DNA from: Arcobacter sp. | GTDB taxonomy: Bacteria; Campylobacterota; Campylobacteria; Campylobacterales; Arcobacteraceae | Length of the DNA stretch: 6,872 nt | Assembly (NCBI GenBank): GCA_030635995.1 | Contig: DAOVXU010000088.1 | Location: forward strand, 1 to 6,872 | Direction of reading: 5' to 3' | Shown: one piece after another, positions 1 to 6,242 of the stretch | Position numbering within the stretch: the first letter of the stretch is position 1 | How the letters are laid out: each line of letters begins with the position of its first letter | Notes under the pieces: generated by a model | Database searches by the model: none | The model's input: the letters and a program-made list of their open reading frames with translations, nothing else | What the model was told of the DNA's origin: nothing | Made by a program: the position numbers and the translations under genes

Positions 1-30
1 AGAAAATATGTTACAAAATGAAATGGCTGC

Positions 31-211
31 TTAGAATGTTATATTCTTTGTGTGATATAGGGTTGACATATCAATATTTGCTATAACCTAAATAATGAGC
101 AGCTTCACTTGTATTTAACCATCTTTTTTCACCTAAAATCTTTGATTCAATCATACTTAGTTTTTTTATTATTAAATCTATTTTTTCTAAATTTTCAAAT
201 TTTATATCTAT
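31..211 (-). pseudogene. Decayed helix-turn-helix (excisionase/AlpA-like) gene remnant
   Basis: Read leftward, the frame from 211 to 71 gives 46 residues and then TGA. It has a lysine-rich N-terminal helix (FENLEKIDLIIKKL) followed by KRWLNTSEAAHYLGYSK, which resembles the first part of the MerR-like/excisionase HTH found in small DNA-binding proteins near integrases. Two defects are visible. First, a good Shine-Dalgarno stands at 221-225, but the codon at the expected distance (209-211) is ATA, not ATG. Second, the frame stops just after GYSK, where this fold normally continues into a recognition helix. A plausible continuation, STLYHTKNITF, appears in another frame (66 down to 34, stop at 31-33), as if about 10 bases had been inserted after the SK codons. 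The family assignment comes from motif recall only. A non-canonical ATA start with a very short product is possible but less likely. Nothing recognisable lies in 1-30. Confidence 0.5.
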
Positions 212-220
212 TGTAATTTT

Positions 221-225
221 CTCCT
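221..225 (-). promoter_or_regulatory. Shine-Dalgarno of the decayed HTH gene
   Basis: The minus strand reads AGGAG here, nine bases before an in-frame ATA at 209-211. No ATG, GTG or TTG lies at a usable distance in the frame of the HTH-like peptide. The preserved ribosome binding site beside a missing start codon suggests a formerly translated gene. A weak -10-like TATAGT lies upstream at 241-246 on the same strand, without a convincing -35. Confidence 0.4.
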
Positions 226-277
226 ATTAATGAGAATAATACTATAAATAGATAAAAGATTTACTGTTTATTTATAA

Positions 278-299
278 AAATAATATTCATATATTATTT
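278..299 (-). terminator. AT-only inverted repeat downstream of aroE, possible weak terminator
   Basis: A perfect 9-bp stem (AAATAATAT / ATATTATTT) with a 4-base loop lies about 50 bases past the aroE stop. On the aroE strand the right arm runs into a short T tract (five T's, then A). The stem has no G or C pairs, so the hairpin would be weak. It is the only candidate for ending the hemB-aroE transcript in this window. It could equally be a chance palindrome in very AT-rich DNA. Confidence 0.3.
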
Positions 300-312
300 A
301 TTTTTTCTTTAT

Positions 313-334
313 TAGGGTAGAAATAGGGTAGAAA
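313..334. repeat. Exact tandem 11-bp repeat (TAGGGTAGAAA x2)
   Basis: TAGGGTAGAAA occurs at 313-323 and again at 324-334 with no mismatch and no spacer. It contains GGG triplets in a stretch that is otherwise almost purely A/T. It sits 12-33 bases beyond the aroE stop and is followed by an overlapping short direct repeat, GAAAATTAA, at 331-339 and 341-349. Together with the HTH remnant to the left, it could be the edge of an old integrative element, for example integrase arm-type sites. That role is inferred. Confidence 0.65.
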
Positions 335-345
335 ATTAATGAAAA

Positions 346-1161
346 TTAACTTTCTTTCAATCCTCTTCTCATCGCTTCAACTACTATACTATCAGCCTTT
401 GTGTTAGTAAAAAGTTCAAACGCTATTGCACCTTGATACAAAAGCATATCTTCGCCGTCTTTGTATTGTTTATTATACTCTTTTGCTATTTGTAAAAATG
501 GTGTAAGTTTTCCGTAAATACAGTCAAAAGCATATTTACTATTTTTTATTAAAGGTTTTAAAAGTTCCAATGGAGCAGGGTGATTATCATCTTTTAATCC
601 AGCACTTGTACTATTTACTATTAAATCATAGTTAAATATAATATTTTTAGTATTATATTTAAGTTGCATATTATCCCAATTGTAAAATTTACAGCCAATA
701 TTTGTAAAAAAATCTTTACTATTATTGCTTCTATTTAATATTGTTACATCGATATTATTTTCTCTTAAAATTACTGCTATTGCTTTTGCAGTTCCTCCTG
801 CTCCAAGAAGTAAGACTGTATTAAGAGGATTAAACTCTTCAATAGCTTTATAAAATCCTGGTGCATCTGTATTGTATGCTTTTATTTTTCCATTTTCATT
901 TATATATGTATTTACAGCACCTATTTTAATTGCTAATTCATCTATAATATCAGCATTTTTATATGCAAACTCTTTATGCGGTACTGTTATATTTGCACCT
1001 TTTGTATTTTGACTTAAAAAAACCTCTTTTATAGTATTTCCATCTTCTAAAAGTGTTTTTGTATAATTTCCATCAAAATTTATATTTTTAAACCCAGCAT
1101 TATGCATTTGTGGTGATTTTGAATGCTCAACAGGATTTCCAAATATTGTAAAGTTTTGCAT
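346..1161 (-). CDS. aroE: Shikimate dehydrogenase (NADP+)
   Basis: AroE reduces 3-dehydroshikimate to shikimate with NADPH, the fourth step of the shikimate pathway to chorismate, in the cytoplasm. The 271 residues match the usual length. The N-terminal substrate domain shows FGNPVEHSKSP (7-17), NITVPHK (57-63, catalytic Lys63) and NTDAPGF (97-103, catalytic Asp99). The Rossmann domain has LGAGGTAKA (119-127) and NRS (143-145), the position that contacts the NADP 2'-phosphate. NSTSAGL (183-189) and the C-terminal DGEDMLLYQGAIAFELF (235-251, with Gln243) are also typical. NRS in place of the common NRT is a mild variation. The ATG directly abuts the hemB stop codon (TAA then ATG, no spacer) and has no clear Shine-Dalgarno, so translation is probably coupled to hemB. 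It is the last gene of the run. Confidence 0.96.
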   Translation of the reverse strand: MQNFTIFGNPVEHSKSPQMHNAGFKNINFDGNYTKTLLEDGNTIKEVFLSQNTKGANITVPHKEFAYKNADIIDELAIKIGAVNTYINENGKIKAYNTDAPGFYKAIEEFNPLNTVLLLGAGGTAKAIAVILRENNIDVTILNRSNNSKDFFTNIGCKFYNWDNMQLKYNTKNIIFNYDLIVNSTSAGLKDDNHPAPLELLKPLIKNSKYAFDCIYGKLTPFLQIAKEYNKQYKDGEDMLLYQGAIAFELFTNTKADSIVVEAMRRGLKES

Positions 1162-2139
1162 TTAATTGTTTACATTATTTAATAGTTCACAAGCCTCTTT
1201 TGCATGATAAGTTATAATGATACTAGCTCCTGCTCTTTTAAAGCTAAGTAGTGTTTCCATCATAACTCTTTCATAGTCAATAAGTCCAGCACTTCCTGCA
1301 TTTTTAAGCATAGCATACTCTCCACTTACATTATAAACAGCAAGTGGTAGATTTGTATTATTTTTAATATCTCTAATTATGTCAAGATACGCAAGGGCAG
1401 GTTTTACCATAAGTATATCAGCACCTTGTTTTTCATCTTCAAGTGATTCTTCTATTGCTTCAAGTCTATTAGCTGGATCCATTTGATACATTTTTCTATC
1501 ACCTTTACTAGGAGTAGATTCTGCAACATCTCTAAATGGTCCATAATATGCACTTGCAAATTTTGTACTATATGACATAATAGGTAAGTTTTCATAACCA
1601 TTTTCATCTAAAGCTGTTCTAAGTGCTTCAATAATACCATCCATCATTCCACTTGGTGCTATCATATCTGCACCGGCTCTTGCATGAACCAAAGCTTGTT
1701 GTTGTGATATTTCAAGTGTAGCGTCATTGTCTACAGTTGAATTTTCATCAAGTATTCCACAGTGACCATGATCTGTATATTCACAAAAACACAGGTCTGT
1801 TACTACAAACATATCAGGAAATTCTGATTTAACAGCTCTTATTGTTCTACTTATGATACTTTCATCACATAAACATTCGCTACCTATAGAATCTTTAACA
1901 TCAGGAATTGCAAATAAAATTATACTATTAAGACCAATAGTTCTAATATATGCACACTCTTTTACTATCTCATCAATTGACATCTGAAATACACCTGGCA
2001 TTGATGAAATTTCATTTTTTATACCACTACCCTCTCTTACAAATAGTGGATATATAAAATCATTGCTATTAATAGTTGTTTCTGCTACTAAATTTCTTAA
2101 TGTTTCATTTACTCTTTTTCTTCTAAATCTTTTAAACAT
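1162..2139 (-). CDS. hemB: Porphobilinogen synthase (delta-aminolevulinic acid dehydratase)
   Basis: HemB condenses two 5-aminolevulinate molecules to porphobilinogen, the first common step of heme, siroheme and cobalamin synthesis, in the cytoplasm and usually as a homo-octamer. The 325 residues span the full TIM-barrel length. The metal site is the cysteine-rich form: VTDLCFCEYTDHGHCG (113-128) with Cys117, Cys119 and Cys127, expected to bind catalytic zinc. The two active-site lysines are Lys193 in SYSTKFASAYYGPFRD and Lys246 in DILMVKPALAYLD, where Lys246 would form the Schiff base. The basic N-terminus (MFKRFRRKRVNETLRNLV) matches the arm that packs between subunits. The start is supported by AAAGGA five bases upstream. 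It lies between the small membrane protein and aroE; this pairing suggests a housekeeping biosynthetic operon. Confidence 0.97.
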   Translation of the reverse strand: MFKRFRRKRVNETLRNLVAETTINSNDFIYPLFVREGSGIKNEISSMPGVFQMSIDEIVKECAYIRTIGLNSIILFAIPDVKDSIGSECLCDESIISRTIRAVKSEFPDMFVVTDLCFCEYTDHGHCGILDENSTVDNDATLEISQQQALVHARAGADMIAPSGMMDGIIEALRTALDENGYENLPIMSYSTKFASAYYGPFRDVAESTPSKGDRKMYQMDPANRLEAIEESLEDEKQGADILMVKPALAYLDIIRDIKNNTNLPLAVYNVSGEYAMLKNAGSAGLIDYERVMMETLLSFKRAGASIIITYHAKEACELLNNVNN

Positions 2140-2144
2140 ATTTT

Positions 2145-2150
2145 TCCTTT
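2145..2150 (-). promoter_or_regulatory. hemB ribosome binding site overlapping the upstream stop codon
   Basis: The minus strand reads AAAGGA, five bases before the hemB ATG. Its first bases are shared with the TAA that ends the 97-residue gene (2149-2151). A ribosome finishing the small membrane protein would therefore sit on the hemB initiation site, which favours coupled translation. Confidence 0.7.
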
Positions 2151-2442
2151 ACTCTTTATCTGAATAAGTATTTACATCAAAATACCTGTGTGGTCTTTGA
2201 TTTTCAATTGGATTTCTTACTTTTTCAAACCCCTCATTAACATTTGAATAATCATCTGTAACGGTGAAAAGAACACCTATTATCATAAGCAATACAAATA
2301 AAAATGCAAATATATATGTAGTGACCTCTTGAGATAACCATTTTAATTTATTATTTCTATGCAAAGATACTAATATAGTTCTTTTCATTCCAAAAATGAT
2401 AAAATATGTTACAAGTAAGATTAAAAAAGTGGTTTTTTCCAT
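2149..2442 (-). CDS. Small two-helix membrane protein of unknown function
   Basis: I do not recognise this 97-residue protein. It has two hydrophobic segments, about residues 4-19 (TTFLILLVTYFIIFGM) and 42-62 (TYIFAFLFVLLMIIGVLFTVT). Between them is a basic loop (Lys20, Arg21, His28, Arg29, Lys32, Lys34). By the positive-inside rule the loop should be cytoplasmic, placing the polar 35-residue tail (63-97, with PIENQRPHRYFDV) in the periplasm. There is no signal peptidase site, cysteine or known catalytic motif. The start is an ATG six bases after the ABC-F stop, with only a weak purine-rich region upstream, so it is probably translated by coupling. Its place between the ABC-F gene and hemB suggests cotranscription, but the spacing says nothing about function. 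The real-gene call rests on the tight packing and the membrane-protein pattern. Confidence 0.8.
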   Translation of the reverse strand: MEKTTFLILLVTYFIIFGMKRTILVSLHRNNKLKWLSQEVTTYIFAFLFVLLMIIGVLFTVTDDYSNVNEGFEKVRNPIENQRPHRYFDVNTYSDKE

Positions 2443-2448
2443 AGTGTT

Positions 2449-4047
2449 TTATTTCTTGTTATTTTCTTTAAATTCAATATACTCTTCATAAGTACCTTCA
2501 AAATCTACAATAGAACCATCATCTTGAATTTCAATAATTCTATTTGCAAATACATCAAGTAACTCTCTATCATGAGATACACAAACAATACTACCTTCAT
2601 AAGCAAGTAATCCTTCACCAAGTGCAATAATAGCTTCAAGGTCAAGGTGATTTGTTGGCTCATCTAATAGTAAAAAGTTTCTTTTTTCAAGCATTATTTT
2701 ACTAAGCATCATTCTATGTTTTTCACCACCTGAACAGTTTTTAATAGATTTTTCTTGCTCTTCACCATTAAATAACATTCTACCTAAACAGCTTCTTATC
2801 TCAGCAATATCTGCTTCTCTATTAAAATCTCTTAACCAATCATAAAGAACGATATCTCCGTGAATTAAATCTGTTGTATTTTGAGGGAAGTATGAAATAT
2901 TTACAGTAGCACCCCATTTTACTTCACCCTCATCTGGTTTTAAATTTTCCATTAATATCTCACATAGAGTTGTTTTCCCAACACCATTTGCTCCAATTAA
3001 TGCAATTCTATCTTTTTTATCCATCATTAAATTTATATCTTTAAGTACCACTTCTCCATCAAAAGATTTAGAAACATTTACAAGTTCTAAAATCTCTTTA
3101 GATATAGGTTTTTCTTGCTTAAATACAATAGATGGATCTCTTCTTGAAGATACTGAAATAGCTTCTATATCAAGCTTATCAAGTTTTCTTTGTCTTGATG
3201 TTGCTTGTTTTGCTTTAGAAGCATTTGCACTAAATCTTCTAACAAAAGCTTCAAGTTCTTCTTTCTCTTTCTCTTTCTTATCAAAGTCTGTTTGTGCTTG
3301 TTTTGCTATTACAGTTGAAGCTATATACCAATCATCATAAGTACCTGTAAATTCTCTGATTTTTTTAAAATCTACATCAAGAATATGTGTACAAACAGCA
3401 TTTAAAAAGTGTCTATCATGTGAAATAACTACCATAGTTCCTTCATGGTGTTGTAATTGATTTTCAAGCCAAGCAATAGTTTGTATATCAAGGTTATTTG
3501 TAGGCTCATCTAGGAATAATACATCTGGTCTAGGATATAAAACTTGTGCAAGTAAAACTTTAAATTTATCACCACCTGTAAGTGTTGACATCATATTTTG
3601 ATGTGTTGATGAAGGGAAGCCTAAAGATTCAAGAATTTTAGTAATTTTTACATCATATTCATATGTTGGATCTTCTTCACAACAAATTATCTCTAATTCA
3701 CCAAGTTCTTCACCAATAGCATCTGTATACTCTTCCATATACAATATCTCTTTCTTTTTAATAGCATCAAATAATCTTTTATTTCCAATAAGTACAGCAT
3801 CCATAAGTGTATATTCGTCAAATTCAAATTGATTTTGACTCAAAACACCAACTTTTTTACCATTTTGAACTTGTACTTCACCTTCTGTTATATCTTCTTT
3901 ACCTGATAACATATTTAAAAAAGTTGTTTTTCCTGCTCCATTTGCTCCAATTAAACCATATCTTTTTCCTGTATCAAAAGATAAGTTTATATCTTGGAAT
4001 AATGTTCTTGCACCGAAACTTTTTTTAAGATTTACGATTTTAACCAT
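2449..4047 (-). CDS. ABC-F family ATPase, YbiT-like (ribosome-associated)
   Basis: This 532-residue protein has two ATPase domains and no membrane segment, which defines ABC-F rather than a transporter. Known ABC-F proteins bind the ribosomal E site and relieve stalled or non-productive translation states. Domain 1 has Walker A GANGAGKTT (34-42), an insertion or arm region around 92-133, signature LTGGD (156-160), Walker B VLFLDEP (176-182, catalytic Glu181) and switch His210. The inter-domain linker (about 240-310) contains RRFSANASKAKQATSRQRK, the stretch by which I place it nearest to E. coli YbiT, also about 530 residues. Domain 2 has Walker A GANGVGKTT (352-360), signature CSGGE (438-442), Walker B FLLLDEP (458-464, Glu463) and His492. 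Both signatures depart slightly from LSGGE. AAGG lies ten bases before the ATG. It is the first gene of the minus-strand run, six bases ahead of the small membrane protein. An antibiotic-resistance role is possible for ABC-F proteins in general but nothing here supports it. Confidence 0.93.
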   Translation of the reverse strand: MVKIVNLKKSFGARTLFQDINLSFDTGKRYGLIGANGAGKTTFLNMLSGKEDITEGEVQVQNGKKVGVLSQNQFEFDEYTLMDAVLIGNKRLFDAIKKKEILYMEEYTDAIGEELGELEIICCEEDPTYEYDVKITKILESLGFPSSTHQNMMSTLTGGDKFKVLLAQVLYPRPDVLFLDEPTNNLDIQTIAWLENQLQHHEGTMVVISHDRHFLNAVCTHILDVDFKKIREFTGTYDDWYIASTVIAKQAQTDFDKKEKEKEELEAFVRRFSANASKAKQATSRQRKLDKLDIEAISVSSRRDPSIVFKQEKPISKEILELVNVSKSFDGEVVLKDINLMMDKKDRIALIGANGVGKTTLCEILMENLKPDEGEVKWGATVNISYFPQNTTDLIHGDIVLYDWLRDFNREADIAEIRSCLGRMLFNGEEQEKSIKNCSGGEKHRMMLSKIMLEKRNFLLLDEPTNHLDLEAIIALGEGLLAYEGSIVCVSHDRELLDVFANRIIEIQDDGSIVDFEGTYEEYIEFKENNKK

Positions 4048-4082
4048 ATTTTATAAGCCTTTTGTATTTTATATATATTGCG

Positions 4083-4088
4083 ATTATA
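4083..4088 (-). promoter_or_regulatory. Candidate -10 element for the ABC-F / hemB / aroE run
   Basis: The minus strand reads TATAAT, 35 bases upstream of the ABC-F start codon. Upstream there is a T-rich stretch (nine T's, complement of 4101-4109) and no good -35. This fits the Campylobacterota sigma-70 pattern, in which a strong -10 and T-rich upstream DNA replace the -35 box. The site is independent of the response-regulator gene upstream, so the run may have its own promoter. Confidence 0.5.
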
Positions 4089-4100
4089 TCTAAGAATAGC

Positions 4101-4125
4101 AAAAAAAAAGATAAAATATCTATTT
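4101..4125 (-). terminator. Hairpin plus T-run ending the response-regulator gene
   Basis: On the minus strand AGATA-TTT-TATCT forms a 5-bp stem (4109-4121), extendable by A-T pairs across a T.T mismatch, followed at once by a run of T's. The left arm overlaps the TAG stop codon of the response regulator. The stem is short and AT-rich, so termination may be partial. The same T tract may double as upstream promoter DNA for the ABC-F gene. Confidence 0.4.
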
Positions 4126-4830
4126 AATTGTAAGTTTATATCCTTGCTTTGATACATTTTCGATAAATATAACTGGTATTTTTTTTCTTAAGTTTTTTAC
4201 CATAGTTCTCAAGGCAGTTCCAGTCATAACTTCATAATAACCATCCCATACATAATTTTCTATCTCTTGATATGTAACTATTTTGTTTTTATTCTCAGTT
4301 AGTAAATCTATAAAAGTTTTTTCTTTTTTATTCAAGCTAATTTTCAATTTATCTTGATAAATAATTGTACCTGTAGTTTTATCGTATAGTAATTCATCTG
4401 TAATATGTATATATAAATTTGTAGTTAAATTTAGAAATTTAATAGCTTGAAAAAGGGTATTTGTGATTTTTTCATATGTTAAAATTGCTTTTGGAATATA
4501 AGCCTGAATATTTAAATTTGCTGCTAAAAGTAGATTTTTTTCATCGGTATGAGCAGTTAAAAATATTATTGCCGTTGTCAAATCATCATCTCTTATTTTT
4601 TTTGCTAATGCTATACCATCCATATTGGGCATTTTTATATCTGTTAATATAATATGTGGTTTTTCTTTTTTATAAATCTCATATGCTTCTTCACCATCTA
4701 CAGAAGTTAAAACATTGTTACAAAAAAATTTAAGTATTCCAGTTACCTCTTCCCTTATTGAATCTTCATCTTCTACATATAGAATAACGACATCTTTAAT
4801 GAGTTCTAAAAGTTCTTTTTTGCAAAACAT
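4120..4830 (-). CDS. OmpR/PhoB-type response regulator (receiver + winged helix)
   Basis: This is a 236-residue cytoplasmic transcription regulator. The receiver domain covers about residues 10-130: acidic pocket Glu20-Asp21-Glu22 in LYVEDED, phosphoacceptor Asp64 in LTDIKMPNMDG, Thr92 in LTAHT, and the conserved lysine Lys114 in YIPKAI. The residue after Lys114 is Ala where most receivers have Pro. The C-terminal winged helix (about 140-236) has the KEKTFIDLL helix (169-177), a recognition-helix region around TGTALRTMVKNLRKKI, and the closing hairpin ENVSKQGYKL. GGAG lies five bases before the ATG. The gene is divergent from the receiver-kinase at 4943, whose N-terminus has the same design (LYVEDEE), so that kinase is the likely partner. 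The target genes are unknown; autoregulation is suggested by repeats in the shared spacer. Confidence 0.92.
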   Translation of the reverse strand: MFCKKELLELIKDVVILYVEDEDSIREEVTGILKFFCNNVLTSVDGEEAYEIYKKEKPHIILTDIKMPNMDGIALAKKIRDDDLTTAIIFLTAHTDEKNLLLAANLNIQAYIPKAILTYEKITNTLFQAIKFLNLTTNLYIHITDELLYDKTTGTIIYQDKLKISLNKKEKTFIDLLTENKNKIVTYQEIENYVWDGYYEVMTGTALRTMVKNLRKKIPVIFIENVSKQGYKLTIK

Positions 4831-4855
4831 AATCTCTCCAAATCATAATTGCAAG

Positions 4856-4861
4856 AGTATA
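4856..4861 (-). promoter_or_regulatory. Candidate -10 element of the response-regulator gene
   Basis: The minus strand reads TATACT, 25 bases before the start codon. The hexamer 17 bases further upstream is GTAAAA, a poor match to TTGACA, so the promoter may need an activator or rely on AT-rich upstream DNA. Other TATA-like hexamers nearby make the exact choice uncertain. Confidence 0.35.
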
Positions 4862-4873
4862 TCATATATATCT

Positions 4874-4893
4874 CACAATTTTACCACAATTTT
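4874..4893. promoter_or_regulatory. Direct repeat CACAATTTT x2, 11-bp periodicity; putative operator
   Basis: CACAATTTT occurs exactly at 4874-4882 and 4885-4893, separated by two bases, giving an 11-bp step. OmpR/PhoB-family dimers are known to bind head-to-tail direct repeats with about this step, and the adjacent gene encodes such a regulator. The repeats cover or abut the position where the -35 box of each divergent promoter should lie, and neither promoter has a good -35 sequence. Binding by the neighbouring regulator is inferred. A weaker related sequence, CATAATTGC, lies at 4844-4852. Confidence 0.5.
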
Positions 4894-4897
4894 TATT

Positions 4898-4903
4898 TAT
4901 AAT
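4898..4903 (+). promoter_or_regulatory. Candidate -10 element of the receiver-kinase gene
   Basis: TATAAT stands 39 bases before the start codon at 4943. The hexamer 17 bases upstream (4875-4880, ACAATT) does not resemble TTGACA and falls inside the direct repeat, as expected for an activator-dependent promoter. TATATAA-like sequence at about 4909-4915 is an alternative. Confidence 0.4.
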
Positions 4904-4942
4904 TTGATTATATAAAAATTTAATGCAGGAAGAAGGCAAGAA

Positions 4943-6184
4943 ATGATTAATTTGAAAGATATATGCAAATACACAAAGGATTTAGATGTCCTCTATGTTG
5001 AAGATGAAGAGACATTGCGTAATGAAAATATTGCTTTATTTGAAGATTTTTTTGAAAAAGTTGATGGTGCTGTTAATGGCACAGATGGATTAAGAAAGTA
5101 TAAAGAATTTTATAAAAAGAATGGATTTTATTATGATATTGTTATTACTGATATAAATATGCCAAGCATGGGTGGACATAAACTTATAGAAGAATTACAC
5201 GATATCAATCAAGAACAACATATTGTTGTAATATCTGCATATAGTGAATCTAGTAGACTTATTACTCTTATTGATCAAGGTATTGAAAGTTTTATTCTAA
5301 AACCAGTAAAAATAGATCAGCTTCTTCATACATTTTATAAAGTTTCAAAACATATTCAAAACAATAAACTAGCAGATAAACATCATAAGTGTACGGAAGC
5401 TTTAAATAAACAGTTAGAAGAAAGTAATGATATTTTAAATAAAAAAGTTCAACAGCAAGTTAAGCTAGTAAGAGAGAAAGATAAAATGCTTTTTCAACAA
5501 TCAAAACTAGCAGCAATGGGTGAAATGATTGATGCAATAGCACATCAATGGAAACAGCCTCTTAGCATAGTTGCAATTCAAACATCTATGATGAGATACA
5601 ATTTAAATAATGGACAAGTTATAACAGAGAATGATATTTTAACTGTTTCAGATGAAATAGATGAACAAGTTAACTTGCTTGTTGAAACTATAGATGAGTT
5701 TAGAAAATTTTTCAGAACAAATATCAAAAAAGAAAATGTACCTATCAATCAAGAGATTAAAAAAGTTTTATTGCTTTTAAAAAACACTATCAAGATGAAT
5801 AGTATTCAAATAGATATTTTAGGAGATGAAAATTTATGTGTTTATATAGCTCCCAATGAATTTAAACATATTATTATCAATTTGGTTAATAATTCTAAAG
5901 ATGCTTTTATAGAAAATGAAATAAATGATAGAAAAATATTTTTTGAACTTTTAAAAGAAGATAAAGGAGTTTTGATAAAAGTAAAAGACAATGCAGGTGG
6001 AATTCCAGAAGCTATAATTGATAAAATCTTTATAGCAAATTTTACTACAAAAGAAGATGGAAAAGGGACAGGTATTGGTCTATATATGTCAAATTTAATA
6101 GTTGAAAAAATGGGTGGTAAAATATGGGCAGAAAATCATAAAGATGGTGTCTGTTTTAATATATTTATACCAAATGAACTATAA
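4943..6184 (+). CDS. Soluble receiver-histidine kinase (N-terminal REC + HisKA-like/HATPase)
   Basis: This 413-residue protein is predicted to be cytoplasmic: no membrane segment is visible. The N-terminal receiver (about 14-135) has Glu20-Asp21-Glu22 in LYVEDEE, phosphoacceptor Asp70 in ITDINMPSMGG, Ser98 in ISAYS and Lys120-Pro121 in ILKPVK. A charged, Gln/Lys-rich helical linker (about 141-187) probably forms a coiled coil. The dimerisation/phosphotransfer helix reads SKLAAMGEMIDAIAHQWKQPL, with His201 as likely phosphorylation site. The ATP-binding domain has the N box IINLVNNSKDAF (311-322), G1 box DNAGGIP (349-355), F box IFIANFTTK (362-370) and G2 box GKGTGIGL (373-380). A complete kinase with its receiver at the N-terminus suggests it is itself controlled by another kinase. 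AAGG six bases before the ATG supports the start. Divergent from the OmpR-type regulator; a membrane sensor follows 58 bases downstream. Confidence 0.93.
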   Translation: MINLKDICKYTKDLDVLYVEDEETLRNENIALFEDFFEKVDGAVNGTDGLRKYKEFYKKNGFYYDIVITDINMPSMGGHKLIEELHDINQEQHIVVISAYSESSRLITLIDQGIESFILKPVKIDQLLHTFYKVSKHIQNNKLADKHHKCTEALNKQLEESNDILNKKVQQQVKLVREKDKMLFQQSKLAAMGEMIDAIAHQWKQPLSIVAIQTSMMRYNLNNGQVITENDILTVSDEIDEQVNLLVETIDEFRKFFRTNIKKENVPINQEIKKVLLLLKNTIKMNSIQIDILGDENLCVYIAPNEFKHIIINLVNNSKDAFIENEINDRKIFFELLKEDKGVLIKVKDNAGGIPEAIIDKIFIANFTTKEDGKGTGIGLYMSNLIVEKMGGKIWAENHKDGVCFNIFIPNEL

Positions 6185-6242
6185 TATCCTAAGAGATTAG
6201 AACAATAAAAAACAAGGTATAGACTAAAGGATGGATAAAACT

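Noticed and set aside
63..87. TTGACA followed by TATAAC on the plus strand, resembling a sigma-70 promoter
   Set aside because: The spacer is only 13 bases, too short for a working promoter, and no plus-strand gene follows.
226..246. Fur-box-like sequence (TGAGAATAATA) upstream of the HTH remnant
   Set aside because: It matches only part of a Fur consensus and similar strings are common by chance at this AT content; no iron gene is adjacent.
3807..4028. 73-codon open frame on the plus strand
   Set aside because: It lies wholly antisense to the well-supported first ATPase domain of the ABC-F gene, has a composition of Leu/Phe/Tyr repeats typical of reverse-strand reading of AT-rich DNA, and shows no domain.
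4715..4915. 66-codon open frame on the plus strand
   Set aside because: It overlaps the N-terminus of the response regulator antisense and extends through the divergent promoter region; low-complexity Ser/Ile content and no recognisable motif.
6185..6242. Short hairpin CTAAGAGATTAG between the receiver-kinase and the sensor
   Set aside because: The stem is only four base pairs and no T-run follows, so it does not support a terminator or a break in the operon.
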